DNA from: an uncultured Eubacteriales bacterium
GTDB taxonomy: Bacteria; Bacillota; Clostridia; Christensenellales; Aristaeellaceae
Assembly: GCA_902801165.1 (NCBI GenBank)
Contig: CADCHI010000018.1
Location: 1-63,767, forward strand
Direction of reading: 5' to 3'
DNA length: 63,767 nucleotides
The notes under the pieces are model-generated. The model was given only the letters and a program-made list of their open reading frames with translations, was not told the DNA's origin and ran no database searches. The position numbers and the translations under genes were made by a program. Of the stretch, positions 32,777 through 41,383 are shown one piece after another (the first letter of the stretch is position 1; every line of letters begins with the position of its first letter).

Positions 32777-33388
32777 ATGTTCAAAAATGTATCGGGCGGC
32801 AGCGGTCGGCATCGCACTGCCGCGCCATATATCAATCCAGCGGTCGCCAACATACTCAAGATGGTCGAAGAAGAAACGCGCGATCACGCGCTGGTGCAGA
32901 GCATATACTTTGGACCGACGGCCCTGACGCATATTCGCCGGGTCATTGAAACGGGAGGCTCCATCATCACCGATACCACGCTGGTGGCCAACGACATCGA
33001 TTCAAGCCTGCTGGGCAACAAGGGCGCGAAGGTCCTCTGCTTCATCGAAGATCCCCAGGTGGTCAGCATCGCCGAGCAGCGGCACACCACCCGCGCCGAG
33101 GTCGCCGTGGACTACGGCCTCGCCGTCGAGGGCCCGAAGCTGATGGTGGTGGGCAGTGCGCCCGCCGCGGTGGGCCGCATGATCGTGCGGCGGCAGCATG
33201 AGCCGCTGAACGACGTGTGCGTGCTCGCGGCGCCGACCGGCTTTGCCAGCATCGTGCAGATGAAGGAACGGCTGATGGACAGCGACCTGAACTCCATCGT
33301 CGTGCGCGGCAAGAAGGGCGGCATTCCGGCCACCACCGCCATACTTAACGCCATACTGCGGGAGATCGCCCAGAATCCGAACGGATGA
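32777..33388 (+). CDS. CbiC/CobH-like protein (precorrin-8X methylmutase family), divergent
   Basis: A 203-aa protein. The middle and C-terminal parts fit the precorrin-8X methylmutase fold: GGSIITDTTLVANDID, AEVAVDYGLAVEGPKLMVVG, VLAAPTGFASIVQMKERL, and GKKGGIPATTAILNAIL. That enzyme moves the C-11 methyl to C-12 in cobalamin synthesis, relevant because CODH/ACS needs a corrinoid protein. The N-terminal segment that normally carries the catalytic His (VIHxxGD) instead reads ALVQSIYFGP, so activity is uncertain. No other cobalamin genes are nearby. The ATG at 32777 follows TGGAGTGTAAG. It is monocistronic between its own promoter and a terminator. Confidence 0.75.
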   Translation: MFKNVSGGSGRHRTAAPYINPAVANILKMVEEETRDHALVQSIYFGPTALTHIRRVIETGGSIITDTTLVANDIDSSLLGNKGAKVLCFIEDPQVVSIAEQRHTTRAEVAVDYGLAVEGPKLMVVGSAPAAVGRMIVRRQHEPLNDVCVLAAPTGFASIVQMKERLMDSDLNSIVVRGKKGGIPATTAILNAILREIAQNPNG

Positions 33389-33401
33389 CCCTATAAACAA
33401 T

Positions 33402-33433
33402 ACGCCGCCGGGGAATCGCTTCCCTGGCGGCGT
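33402..33433 (+). terminator. terminator after the cbiC-like gene
   Basis: A 14-bp stem with one mismatch or wobble (33402-33415 with 33420-33433), TCGC loop, then TCGTTTGTG. Confidence 0.8.
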
Positions 33434-33500
33434 TCGTTTGTGTCAATCAGGCGCACGGCGCAAAGCCGAAGACAATACTTGAGCGGGACAGCGTGCATGA

Positions 33501-34163
33501 CTATACACTCTCGGCGAGAATGTATGCGCGCAGCGCTTCGACGGTGTCAAAGGCATGGGGCAGCTCGATATCGCCCAGCTCGCTGCGGTTGCGATAGCCC
33601 CAGCTGACCCACGCGCCAGAGATGCCGGCGTTCTTCGCGGTCATCAGGTCCGTGTCGCTGTCGCCGACGTACAGCGCCCGGGCGGCATCCGCGCCGAGCT
33701 CGCGCAGGATCAGGTGAACGCCGTCCGGGGCGGGCTTCTTCGGGATGCCCTCCCGCTCGCCCAGGGCCAGGTCGACCAGGCCGGGAAAGTGGGTCTCACA
33801 AAGCAGGCGCACGGCGTTGTCCACCTTGTTGGAGTTGCAGGCCACGCGAACGCCCTCGGCCCGCAGGGCTCGCAGCAGCTCCGGGATGCCGGGGTAGGGG
33901 CGGGTGTGGACGCTGACGTTGGCGGTGTAGTGGACCTTGAAATCGGCCAGCACCTGCGCCTGGACCGCTTCCGGCGTGCCCTCCGGGACGGAGAGCCGAA
34001 TCAGGTTGCGCACGCCGTTGCCGATGGCCTGCCGCACCTGCTCCGTCGCTCGGGCGGGAAAGCCGTGGGCGGCGAGGGCGTGGTTGGTCGAGGCCGCCAG
34101 GTCGTCCAGCGTGTTCAGCAGCGTGCCGTCAAGGTCGAATATGACGAGATCGTAGTTTGTCAT
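33501..34163 (-). CDS. HAD-family phosphatase, phosphoglycolate phosphatase-like
   Basis: A 220-aa HAD hydrolase. Motif I is FDLDGTLLNT (Asp10 nucleophile, Asp12), motif II is VACNSNKVD, and motif IV is YVGDSDTDLMTAKNAG. The helical C1 cap and SWGYRNRSEL C-terminal segment are typical of Gph/PpaX proteins. It could hydrolyse phosphoglycolate, pyrophosphate or a sugar phosphate; the fold alone does not decide. The ATG at 34163 follows GGGAGCGCG; an upstream in-frame extension lacks a site. It is monocistronic and convergent with the cbiC-like gene. Confidence 0.87.
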   Translation of the reverse strand: MTNYDLVIFDLDGTLLNTLDDLAASTNHALAAHGFPARATEQVRQAIGNGVRNLIRLSVPEGTPEAVQAQVLADFKVHYTANVSVHTRPYPGIPELLRALRAEGVRVACNSNKVDNAVRLLCETHFPGLVDLALGEREGIPKKPAPDGVHLILRELGADAARALYVGDSDTDLMTAKNAGISGAWVSWGYRNRSELGDIELPHAFDTVEALRAYILAESV

Positions 34164-34282
34164 GGTATCGCGCTCCCGGTTTGGTTTGCCTCCATCATAC
34201 CAGAGACAGGGAAAGGCTGGGCGCCGTTTGGGATAAAAATGTGTTATCCCGGCGAACAATCGCCATATTGGGGGCGTTGGAA

Positions 34283-34311
34283 TTGAATTTTGCACCGCGA
34301 TGTGCTACAAT
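34283..34311 (+). promoter_or_regulatory. promoter of the methyltransferase-hslO region
   Basis: The -35 is TTGAAT (34283-34288), the spacer is 17 bp, and the -10 is TACAAT (34306-34311). A ~120-nt leader precedes the gene. Confidence 0.7.
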
Positions 34312-34440
34312 ATAACATGGTGAAGTGTGGAACTCATCTCAATCTGAACTCGGCCGCCCGGCGCGTACAGGTCCGCCTTTGGATTGAGCCGGGTTTGAAA
34401 TACAACACAGAGCGGCGATGCCGCCGGATGGGAGCGTTCG

Positions 34441-35187
34441 ATGCCGGCCTACGAAGCCTTTGCCGATTGGTACGACGTCCTGATGGACGATGTGGATTAC
34501 GACGCCTGGGCGGAGCATTACCTGGCGCTGCTGGCGCGGGCCGGGGTCAGGCCCCGCGCGCTGTGCGACTGCGCCTGCGGCACGGGGTCCCTCTCCGTGC
34601 GGTTTGCCGCCCAGGGAATCCGCGTGACCGGCGTGGACCTGTCCGGCGAAATGCTGGAGGCGGCCCGGGAAAAGGCGCTGCGAAGCGGCGCGCAGGCGAT
34701 GTTCGTGCGCCAGGACATGTGCGCGCTGGAGCTGCCCCGGCCCGTGGACGCGCTGGTGTGCGGCTGCGACGGCGTGAACTACCTGCTGGACGACGACAGG
34801 CTCCGGGCCTTCTTTGGCAGGGCCCGCGCGTCGATCAAGCTGGGCGGGGCGCTGGCCTTCGACGTGTCCTCGCCCTGGAAGCTGGAGCACACCCTGGGGA
34901 ACAATTTCTACGGCGAGGAGCGGGACGACGTGGCCTACCTGTGGAGCAACCGCTTCGATCCGGCCGCGCGGACCGTCACCATGGACCTGACGTTCTTTGT
35001 TAGGCAGAGGGACGAATTGTACCGGCGCTTTTCCGAGGTCCACGTCCAGAAGGCCCACGACCCGGAGCACCTCATGGCGCTGCTGACGGAGAGCGGCTTC
35101 AAGTCTGTCGAGGTGTTCGGCGGCATGACCTTCGACCCGCCGAAGCCGGAGGACGAGCGGCTGCACATCCTCGCCGTGCGCGAATAG
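34441..35187 (+). CDS. class I SAM-dependent methyltransferase
   Basis: A 248-aa methyltransferase. The motifs are: ALCDCACGTGSLSVRFA (SAM-binding motif I, GTGS loop), VTGVDLSGEMLEAAREKA (motif II, acidic end), and CGCDGVNYLLDD (motif III/IV). The start MPAYEAFADWYDVLMDDVDY is shared with many Firmicutes methyltransferases of unknown substrate. The ATG at 34441 follows TGGGAGCG. It lies 19 bp before hslO, so the two are likely co-transcribed. Confidence 0.88.
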   Translation: MPAYEAFADWYDVLMDDVDYDAWAEHYLALLARAGVRPRALCDCACGTGSLSVRFAAQGIRVTGVDLSGEMLEAAREKALRSGAQAMFVRQDMCALELPRPVDALVCGCDGVNYLLDDDRLRAFFGRARASIKLGGALAFDVSSPWKLEHTLGNNFYGEERDDVAYLWSNRFDPAARTVTMDLTFFVRQRDELYRRFSEVHVQKAHDPEHLMALLTESGFKSVEVFGGMTFDPPKPEDERLHILAVRE

Positions 35188-35206
35188 AGCTTTAAGGAGA
35201 GAAAAC

Positions 35207-36106
35207 ATGAGTTTGATGAATCAGGACGGAATACTGCACATATCGCTTTTGGAGGGCCAGGCGCGGGCCATACTGATCGAGAGCACCGCCATGGTGCAGC
35301 GGGCGAAGGAGATCCACGGCCTGTCGAAGATCGCCACAGCCGCGCTGGGCCGCACGCTCTCCGCGACGGCCATGATGGGCTCCATGCTGAAGGGCAGGGA
35401 TGAGAGCGTGACCGCCTCCATCCGCGGCGGCGGGCCCATCGGCACCGTGCTGGCCGTGGCCGACAGCAACGGCTGTGTGAAGGGCTATGTGGATCACCCG
35501 GAGATCGACCTGCCGCGCACGGGGCCTAAGCTGCCCGTGGGGGCGGCGGTGGGCCGGGATGGCCGGCTGACCGTGATCAAGGACATGCACCTTCGCGAGC
35601 CCTACGTGGGCCAGGTCAACCTGGTCTCCGGCGAGATCGCCGAGGACTTCGCCATGTACTTCACCGCCTCCGAGCAGACGCCGTCGCTGGTGTCGCTGGG
35701 CGTGCTCGTCTCCGACGAGAAGGTGGAGGCCGCCGGCGGGCTGATCGTGCAGATGCTGCCCGGGGCCAGCGAGGCTGCCCTGCAGTCCGTGGAGAACAGC
35801 GCGGGCATGTTCATGGATATATCGGGCACCATTAAGGAATACCATCTCGACGGCGCGGTGGACCAGCTGCTGATGCACCTCCAGCCCGTGGTGCTGGAGC
35901 GCCGGGAGAGCCGCTATGAGTGCGATTGCAGCCGCGGCCGCGTGGAGCGCGCGCTGATCACCCTGGGCGCCGAGGAATTGACCGACATGATCGAAACCCA
36001 GCACGGCGCGCAGGTGGACTGCCACTTCTGCAACAAGCGCTACAGCTTTACCGAAGAGGACCTGAGGCAGCTGCTGGCCGCGGCCACCGCGAAGTCGGAG
36101 GGCTGA
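35207..36106 (+). CDS. hslO: Hsp33 redox-regulated chaperone
   Basis: A 299-aa cytoplasmic holdase activated by oxidation. The N-terminal domain has the family's ATAALGRTLSATAMMGSMLK and SIRGGGPIGTVLAVAD blocks. The C-terminal redox switch is intact: CDC (C-x-C) and CHFC (C-x-x-C), which bind zinc when reduced and form disulfides under oxidative stress. That fits an anaerobe exposed to oxygen. The ATG at 35207 follows TAAGGAGAG. It is in a run of same-strand genes with a methyltransferase upstream and a TPR protein 74 bp downstream. Confidence 0.96.
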   Translation: MSLMNQDGILHISLLEGQARAILIESTAMVQRAKEIHGLSKIATAALGRTLSATAMMGSMLKGRDESVTASIRGGGPIGTVLAVADSNGCVKGYVDHPEIDLPRTGPKLPVGAAVGRDGRLTVIKDMHLREPYVGQVNLVSGEIAEDFAMYFTASEQTPSLVSLGVLVSDEKVEAAGGLIVQMLPGASEAALQSVENSAGMFMDISGTIKEYHLDGAVDQLLMHLQPVVLERRESRYECDCSRGRVERALITLGAEELTDMIETQHGAQVDCHFCNKRYSFTEEDLRQLLAAATAKSEG

Positions 36107-36180
36107 CGCCGGCGGGCAGAGGCGCCGCGCGGGACGCGGCAATGATTGATAAATGGAATGCTTATGATCATGGAGGCTGA

Positions 36181-37860
36181 ATGAGCAAGGACATCAAGGT
36201 GGTCTCCTTCGCCCGGTCGCCGGCTTATGTGCACCACCGGGCGATGATGAACCGCCGGGACAACAACATCGTGGACGCCCTGGAGCTGCTGCGCCGGGCG
36301 GTGGAGGAATCGCCGGACAACCGGGAATACCGGCTGGACCTGGCGGAGCTCTACTGCGAAATGGGCTGCCACGCCCAGTCCAACCGCCTGCTGCTGGACA
36401 TGCTGGCGGAGGGCGAGGGGCCGTCCGAGTGCTACTACGGGCTGGCGCTGAACCAGCTGGGCCTGAATGACGTGCCCGGCGCGCGCCAGGCGCTGCGGCT
36501 CTACCGGTCCAGCGACCCGGAGGGCGCGCACCTGGAGGAGGTGCGGCAGCTGGCGGCGGAGCTCGACTTCTACAGCGAGATCAGCCACACGGCGCGCCGG
36601 CTGAACCGGGCCGCCCGCATTGCCAACCGGGCCTGCGAGGCCATGAAGAGCGACAACCCGGAGCGGGCCTGCCGGCTGTTCGAGCAGTCCCTGTCGCTGG
36701 CCTCGGAGCAGTACGACATGCGCGCGCTCTACGCCATGGCGCTGCTGATCCGCGGAGACCGGGAGGCGGCGCGAAGGGAGGCCGAGCGGGCCGCCGAGGG
36801 CTACCCGCCCTCCGTGCGGGCGCTCTGCGTCTGCGCGCAGGTCATGTACCTGCTGGATGAAGTGCAAGAGGCCTGGGGGCTGATCGCGCGGGCCGCCGCC
36901 GAGAAGCCCGAGGGGCAGGAGCTGCGGCTGATGGTCTACGCCATGGGCGAGCTGCGCCTGCACGAGCAGGTGGCCGAGAGCGCGCGACTGGCGCTGCAGG
37001 AATCGCCCTTTGACCGGGACCTGATGCACATGCGGGCCATCGCGCTGTACAACAGCGGGGTGCCGCAGGAGCGCCTGACCCGTTTCTGGGAGCGGATACT
37101 GCGCATCGATCCCCAGGACAGCGTGGCCCAGTTCTACCAGGAGACCGCGCTCGCCGGACGCCTCGGGGAATACACCCTCGACTACAGCTACCAGGTGCCC
37201 CGGGAGGAGTTCGCCCGCAGGCTTTCCCTGCTGGTGGGATACCTGGGCGAGGGCTTCGAGCGCGTGGAGGCCCTTTGGAACGAAGACGCCGGCTTCCGCC
37301 AGCTGCTGGGCTGGGCGGTTCGCGCCGAGGACAGCAGCCTGAGCCGCGCCGCCATGGTCACGCTGACGGCCATCGATTCCGAGGAATCCCGGAGCCTGCT
37401 GCGAAGCCTGCTGTTCAGCGGGGAGGTTCCGCTGGAGCTGAAGCTCCACGCGGCGCTGTCCCTCAGGCTGCAGGGCATCTCCATGGACCGCATACTGCCC
37501 GCCGGCGCAGGGCTGACCGACGGCCTGCTGCCGGACGCGGAGGCGATGCTGTCCCAGCTGCCCGTGGGCGAGCGCGCGCTGGTGCGCTATGCCGACGAGG
37601 TCCTCCAGCGGGAATACGACGTCGAGGCGCTGTCAAAGCTATTGCTGATGTGGTCGGCCTACAGGCAGTCCCGGGGGACGAAGGCGGACCCGCTGCGCTG
37701 CATCGAGGGAGCGTCCGCCGCGCTGGCCTACAACTACCTGCTGCTCTACGGGCCGAAGCCGGAGATCGGAAAGCTGGCAAAGGCATTCAACTGTGCCCCG
37801 AGGCAGCTGCTGTTTTACGCCCGCCGCATGGCCGGGTGCCTGGAACGCATTACAAAGTGA
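36181..37860 (+). CDS. TPR-like repeat protein of unknown function
   Basis: A 559-aa soluble protein, almost entirely helical. Residues ~25-320 look like tetratricopeptide-type repeats (for example NREYRLDLAELYCEMGCHAQ and NPERACRLFEQSLSLASEQY). The C-terminal ~60 residues (EIGKLAKAFNCAPRQLLFYA) resemble a small helix-turn-helix. The mix suggests a scaffold or a regulator that binds partners through its repeats. The ATG at 36181 follows ATGGAGGCTGA. It is followed within 36 bp by a HEAT-like gene, and the trio 36181-40074 appears to be one unit. I do not recognise an established family. Confidence 0.7.
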   Translation: MSKDIKVVSFARSPAYVHHRAMMNRRDNNIVDALELLRRAVEESPDNREYRLDLAELYCEMGCHAQSNRLLLDMLAEGEGPSECYYGLALNQLGLNDVPGARQALRLYRSSDPEGAHLEEVRQLAAELDFYSEISHTARRLNRAARIANRACEAMKSDNPERACRLFEQSLSLASEQYDMRALYAMALLIRGDREAARREAERAAEGYPPSVRALCVCAQVMYLLDEVQEAWGLIARAAAEKPEGQELRLMVYAMGELRLHEQVAESARLALQESPFDRDLMHMRAIALYNSGVPQERLTRFWERILRIDPQDSVAQFYQETALAGRLGEYTLDYSYQVPREEFARRLSLLVGYLGEGFERVEALWNEDAGFRQLLGWAVRAEDSSLSRAAMVTLTAIDSEESRSLLRSLLFSGEVPLELKLHAALSLRLQGISMDRILPAGAGLTDGLLPDAEAMLSQLPVGERALVRYADEVLQREYDVEALSKLLLMWSAYRQSRGTKADPLRCIEGASAALAYNYLLLYGPKPEIGKLAKAFNCAPRQLLFYARRMAGCLERITK

Positions 37861-37896
37861 CGGCCCCGAAAATGGCCGGGAGGGAGACCACGTTCG

Positions 37897-38715
37897 ATGA
37901 AGATATACGATTTTGACGAGAAATTCTACGACTATGTGCGCACCTGGATGGCGATGCACCCCGGCATGACCGAGAAGCAGGTCGAGGAGAGCTACAACGA
38001 GATCATGCTGAACTGGCTGAACGCCCCGGCCAAGTGGCTGGACGGCGAAAAGCCCGGGGAATACTTCCTGCGCTACAGCGAGCCCAAGGACCTGATGAAG
38101 CTGCTGGAGGAGTACGACAAGCGGAAGATCGGCCTGCCGGAGCCGCTGTACAGCCGGGTGGTCGCCCTGGGGGAGACCTGCGTGCCCGCGCTGACGAAGA
38201 TGGTCCAGAACACCGACCGGCCGGAATCGATCCGGGCGACGGCGCTGGCCATGCTGCGGGACATTGGCAGCGACGACAGCAAGCCGCTGTACGTGGAGCT
38301 GGTGTGCGCCGGCAAGGAGGGCGACGACCTGAGCGAGATGGCGGCGGACATCCTCTCCGACGGCGACGGCGCGGAGATCGAGGCGCTGCTGGAGCGCTAC
38401 GACGCCGCGAACGAGCAGGCGCAGTCCCGGATCCTGGGCATCTGCACCAACTTCCCGGGAGACGACAGGATCTTCAACTACCTGGTGGACAAGCTGCGCA
38501 ATCGCCCGGAGCAGCGCTCCCTCTACGCCTCCTTCCTGGGCAAGCTGGGCGACCCCAGGGCCATCGAGCCGCTGAAGTCGTTCCTGACGCTGACGGACAT
38601 TACCTACCTGGACTACATCGAGCTGAGAAACGCGGTGGAGGAGCTGGGCGGCGACGCGGGCGAGGAGCGCACCTTCTACGGCGACCCGGACTTTGAAGCC
38701 ATGCGGAACATGTGA
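37897..38715 (+). CDS. HEAT-repeat-like protein
   Basis: A 272-aa protein. After an N-terminal helical region (residues 1-75, W-rich), repeated helical pairs follow a HEAT/PBS pattern: LYSRVVALGETCVPALTKM, SIRATALAMLRDIGSDDSKP, LYASFLGKLGDPRAIEPLKS. There is no catalytic motif, signal or membrane segment. HEAT proteins usually bind other proteins. The ATG at 37897 follows CGGGAGGGAGACC. It is flanked by helical-repeat genes on the same strand (36 bp and 45 bp gaps), suggesting an assembly or adaptor role shared with them. Confidence 0.7.
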   Translation: MKIYDFDEKFYDYVRTWMAMHPGMTEKQVEESYNEIMLNWLNAPAKWLDGEKPGEYFLRYSEPKDLMKLLEEYDKRKIGLPEPLYSRVVALGETCVPALTKMVQNTDRPESIRATALAMLRDIGSDDSKPLYVELVCAGKEGDDLSEMAADILSDGDGAEIEALLERYDAANEQAQSRILGICTNFPGDDRIFNYLVDKLRNRPEQRSLYASFLGKLGDPRAIEPLKSFLTLTDITYLDYIELRNAVEELGGDAGEERTFYGDPDFEAMRNM

Positions 38716-38760
38716 GCGCTCTCGACGGGTGCCGATACATTGCGCGAGGGAGGGGATTGT

Positions 38761-40074
38761 ATGTACTGCTCGCACTGCGGGAAAAAGGTGACCGACACGA
38801 TGCTGTTCTGCCCGTTCTGCGGCGATCCGATCGTGATACCGGATCAGGACGACGACGTTCCCTCCCAGCCGGCACCGGCGGAGAAGGAACCCCGCCACGT
38901 CCGGCGCGACGCGGAAACCGCGACGGAGCCGTCTGCCGCGACGCCTGGCGCCGGGGCCCCGGAACCGGCAGCTGTATGGGAGCCCGCGACCGGGCCTGAT
39001 GCCGCGGCTGCGGTTCCCAACGACGCAGAAGAAGCGCCTGTGGGCGACAAGGAGCCGGCAAGGGAGGCCGAATCGGAGAGGGACCCCTGGGCCGCGAGGC
39101 CCCTGGAGGAGACCGCCTCCGAACCCCTCTGGCCGTCGGACGCCGAGTGGGAGGCCATGCGGTCCGAGCTGGAAAAGGCGGGCAAGGGCGAGACTTCGGA
39201 GGCGGACGCCAAGGCGGAGCTCGAACAGTGGAGCCGGGAACGCGGCCGCCTCTCCGACGAGCTGTCGGGCAAGCCGGCTTTTTCGCCCCTCGCGCTGGAG
39301 CAGGACGAGGCGGAGGAGGACTGGCGCGGCGAGATTGAGCGGAAGAAGCAGGCCGTCGTCCAGGAGAAAAAGCCCCCGGAGGTCCGGCAGAGCGACGCCC
39401 CAAAGGCGAGGCTGGAGGGCCGCGCGCCCAAATTGAAGGCAGGCGCGGAGGACGCGGCATCCCCGGGGAAGAAGCGGAAGGCGGCCAGCACGCTGGTGCC
39501 CGCAAAGGCCCAGGACCTGGACGACCTGTTCATGGATGACGAGGACGAGCTCGACGACTTCGGCGGCGACTTCTCCGAGGAGGAGTACGCCTACGAGGAA
39601 GAGGGGGAGAGCAGCTTCTTCATGCGCCATATCCGTGGCTTTGTGGGCCTGGCGCTGCTGATGATCCTCGCGCTGATGTTCGTGATCTACGCCTTCTCCA
39701 AGGCGGGGCAGCTTTCCCTGGCCCGGGTGAACCTGGCCTGGAGCGTGAACGCCTACAGGCAGCTGGGGGACGACAGCTCCGCGGACGAACAGTATGAGTC
39801 CGCCGGACAGTATTACGAGCGGGCCCTTTCCCGGGACGAGGACAACTACGACCTGGCCTCCGCGGCGGCCATGGCCTACATTCGGGCGGAGAACCTGGAG
39901 AAGGCCACGCAGATGTTGAAGCGCTGCGCAGAGCTGAAGCCGGAGGCGCTGGAGGCCTACTACTACCTGCTCCAGCTGTACCCCGACGCGGCCAACCGCC
40001 CCTGGGAGATCACGCAGCTGATCCAGCAGGGCTACCAGCTGACCGGCGATTCACGGCTGAACGTCACCGGTTGA
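38761..40074 (+). CDS. zinc-ribbon, disordered, single-TM protein with TPR-like C terminus
   Basis: A 437-aa protein. Residues 1-25 are a zinc ribbon (MYCSHCGKK...CPFCGDP; two CxxC pairs). Residues ~30-270 are acidic and Ala/Pro/Glu-rich, likely disordered, with a Lys-rich patch near 220-240. One transmembrane segment (GFVGLALLMILALMFVIYAF) follows near 290. The rest, outside the membrane if the N terminus is inside, looks like TPR helices (SAGQYYERALSRDEDNYDLA, LEKATQMLKRCAELKPEALE). The ATG at 38761 follows GGGAGGGGATTGT. The zinc-ribbon-TM layout is common in Clostridia membrane proteins of unknown role. It ends the repeat-protein trio. Confidence 0.72.
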   Translation: MYCSHCGKKVTDTMLFCPFCGDPIVIPDQDDDVPSQPAPAEKEPRHVRRDAETATEPSAATPGAGAPEPAAVWEPATGPDAAAAVPNDAEEAPVGDKEPAREAESERDPWAARPLEETASEPLWPSDAEWEAMRSELEKAGKGETSEADAKAELEQWSRERGRLSDELSGKPAFSPLALEQDEAEEDWRGEIERKKQAVVQEKKPPEVRQSDAPKARLEGRAPKLKAGAEDAASPGKKRKAASTLVPAKAQDLDDLFMDDEDELDDFGGDFSEEEYAYEEEGESSFFMRHIRGFVGLALLMILALMFVIYAFSKAGQLSLARVNLAWSVNAYRQLGDDSSADEQYESAGQYYERALSRDEDNYDLASAAAMAYIRAENLEKATQMLKRCAELKPEALEAYYYLLQLYPDAANRPWEITQLIQQGYQLTGDSRLNVTG

Positions 40075-40188
40075 GCGGCGGACCGGCGTGAGAATCGCAA
40101 AGACATAGCGGACAGATCATCTTGGCCAGCGCGTTCCGGGGTGGACGCGCCGGCCGGCATCTGTCGCGACACGGAAGGAGGAAGGAAC

Positions 40189-41226
40189 ATGGACGGGCTG
40201 CCGAACCCCTGCTTTGTGCTGGCGCCGATGGACGGCATGACCCACGCCTCCTTCCGCACGATCTGCTTTGAGTACGGCGCGGACGGCGCGACCACCGAGA
40301 TGATACAGTCCCTGGCCCTCGGCAGGGCGAAGAAGCGGCTGAGCGCCGCCTTCGCGGAGACGATGATCCGCTATCCCGACGAGGGCAACCTGGCCGCGCA
40401 GCTGATCGGCAGGAACCCCGCCATGATGGCGGAATCGGCCCGACGGCTGACGGCCATGGAGCGCTTCGACGCCATCGACATCAACATGGGCTGCCCGGCC
40501 CGGAAGGTGGTGGGCAGCGGGAACGGCGCCGCGCTGATGAAGGAGCCGGAGCTGGCGATCGAGGTGATGCGGGCTGTCCGGGAGGCGACGGTCCTGCCGG
40601 TGCGGCTCAAGATGCGGCTGGGCTGGGACGCGGAGCACATCACCGCGCCGCAGCTGGCCAGGGCGGCGGATGAACTGGGCTTCCAGTCCATCGTCGTGCA
40701 CGGCCGCACGCGGACGCAGATGTATTCCGGCGACGTGAACGTCGAGGCCCTCCGGGAACTGTGCGCGTCGGTGCGCATCCCCGTGCTGGCCAACGGCGGG
40801 GTGACCTGCGCGGAGGACGCGCTGGCATTTCTGGAAAAGACCGGCGCGGCGGGGGTGAGCATCGGCCGCGCGGCGCTGAAGCAGCCCTGGGTATTCGACG
40901 ACATCCGCAGACTGCGGGCCGGGGAGGCTGTACCGAAGCGCCTCGCGCCGGAGCGCGTCCGGCTCTTGATTCGCCTCGCCACGCTGGCCTGCGGACACCG
41001 GCCCGAGAAGGTGGCGATCAGCGAGATGCGCAAGTTCAGCGGGTGGCTGCTGCCGGGGCTCACCGGGTACAGGGAAGTGCTGCTGGCGCTGAACGGCATT
41101 GCGGATCTGGAGGGGTACCGTCGGCTGCTGGAGGGATACCTGAACGGCCTGGAGCGCGCGAACGACCTGGAGGTCCATCCGGAGCTGACGCCGGAGGCCT
41201 CCCTCGATACGGTCCGGCAGCGCTGA
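40189..41226 (+). CDS. tRNA-dihydrouridine synthase (Dus family)
   Basis: A 345-aa FMN enzyme that reduces uridines in the tRNA D-loop. It has the family opening (FVLAPMDGMTHASFRTICFE), the catalytic Cys102 in INMGCPARKV, the VRLKMRLGW and IVVHGRTRTQMYSG FMN/RNA-binding motifs, and PVLANGGVTCAEDAL and IGRAALKQPW in the C-terminal half of the barrel. DusB-like is the best subgroup guess. The ATG at 40189 follows AAGGAGGAAGGAAC; the 16-codon upstream extension has no site. It is apparently monocistronic. Confidence 0.93.
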   Translation: MDGLPNPCFVLAPMDGMTHASFRTICFEYGADGATTEMIQSLALGRAKKRLSAAFAETMIRYPDEGNLAAQLIGRNPAMMAESARRLTAMERFDAIDINMGCPARKVVGSGNGAALMKEPELAIEVMRAVREATVLPVRLKMRLGWDAEHITAPQLARAADELGFQSIVVHGRTRTQMYSGDVNVEALRELCASVRIPVLANGGVTCAEDALAFLEKTGAAGVSIGRAALKQPWVFDDIRRLRAGEAVPKRLAPERVRLLIRLATLACGHRPEKVAISEMRKFSGWLLPGLTGYREVLLALNGIADLEGYRRLLEGYLNGLERANDLEVHPELTPEASLDTVRQR

Positions 41227-41327
41227 GGCGCGGAGGGCGGCGTCGTCGCCGGACTCCGCTGCCATGAACGGAGGGCTCGCAAGGCGGTTTGCCTTCAATA
41301 GGGGCGGACTGGTCAGCTGTGTTTAAC

Positions 41328-41356
41328 TTTACAGATGCGATTCATTGTGGTAAAAT
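41328..41356 (+). promoter_or_regulatory. promoter of the DUF6465 gene
   Basis: The -35 is TTTACA (41328-41333), the spacer is 17 bp, and the -10 is TAAAAT (41351-41356). Confidence 0.75.
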
Positions 41357-41383
41357 GTGAAAAAACACAAGGAGTTGATCCAA

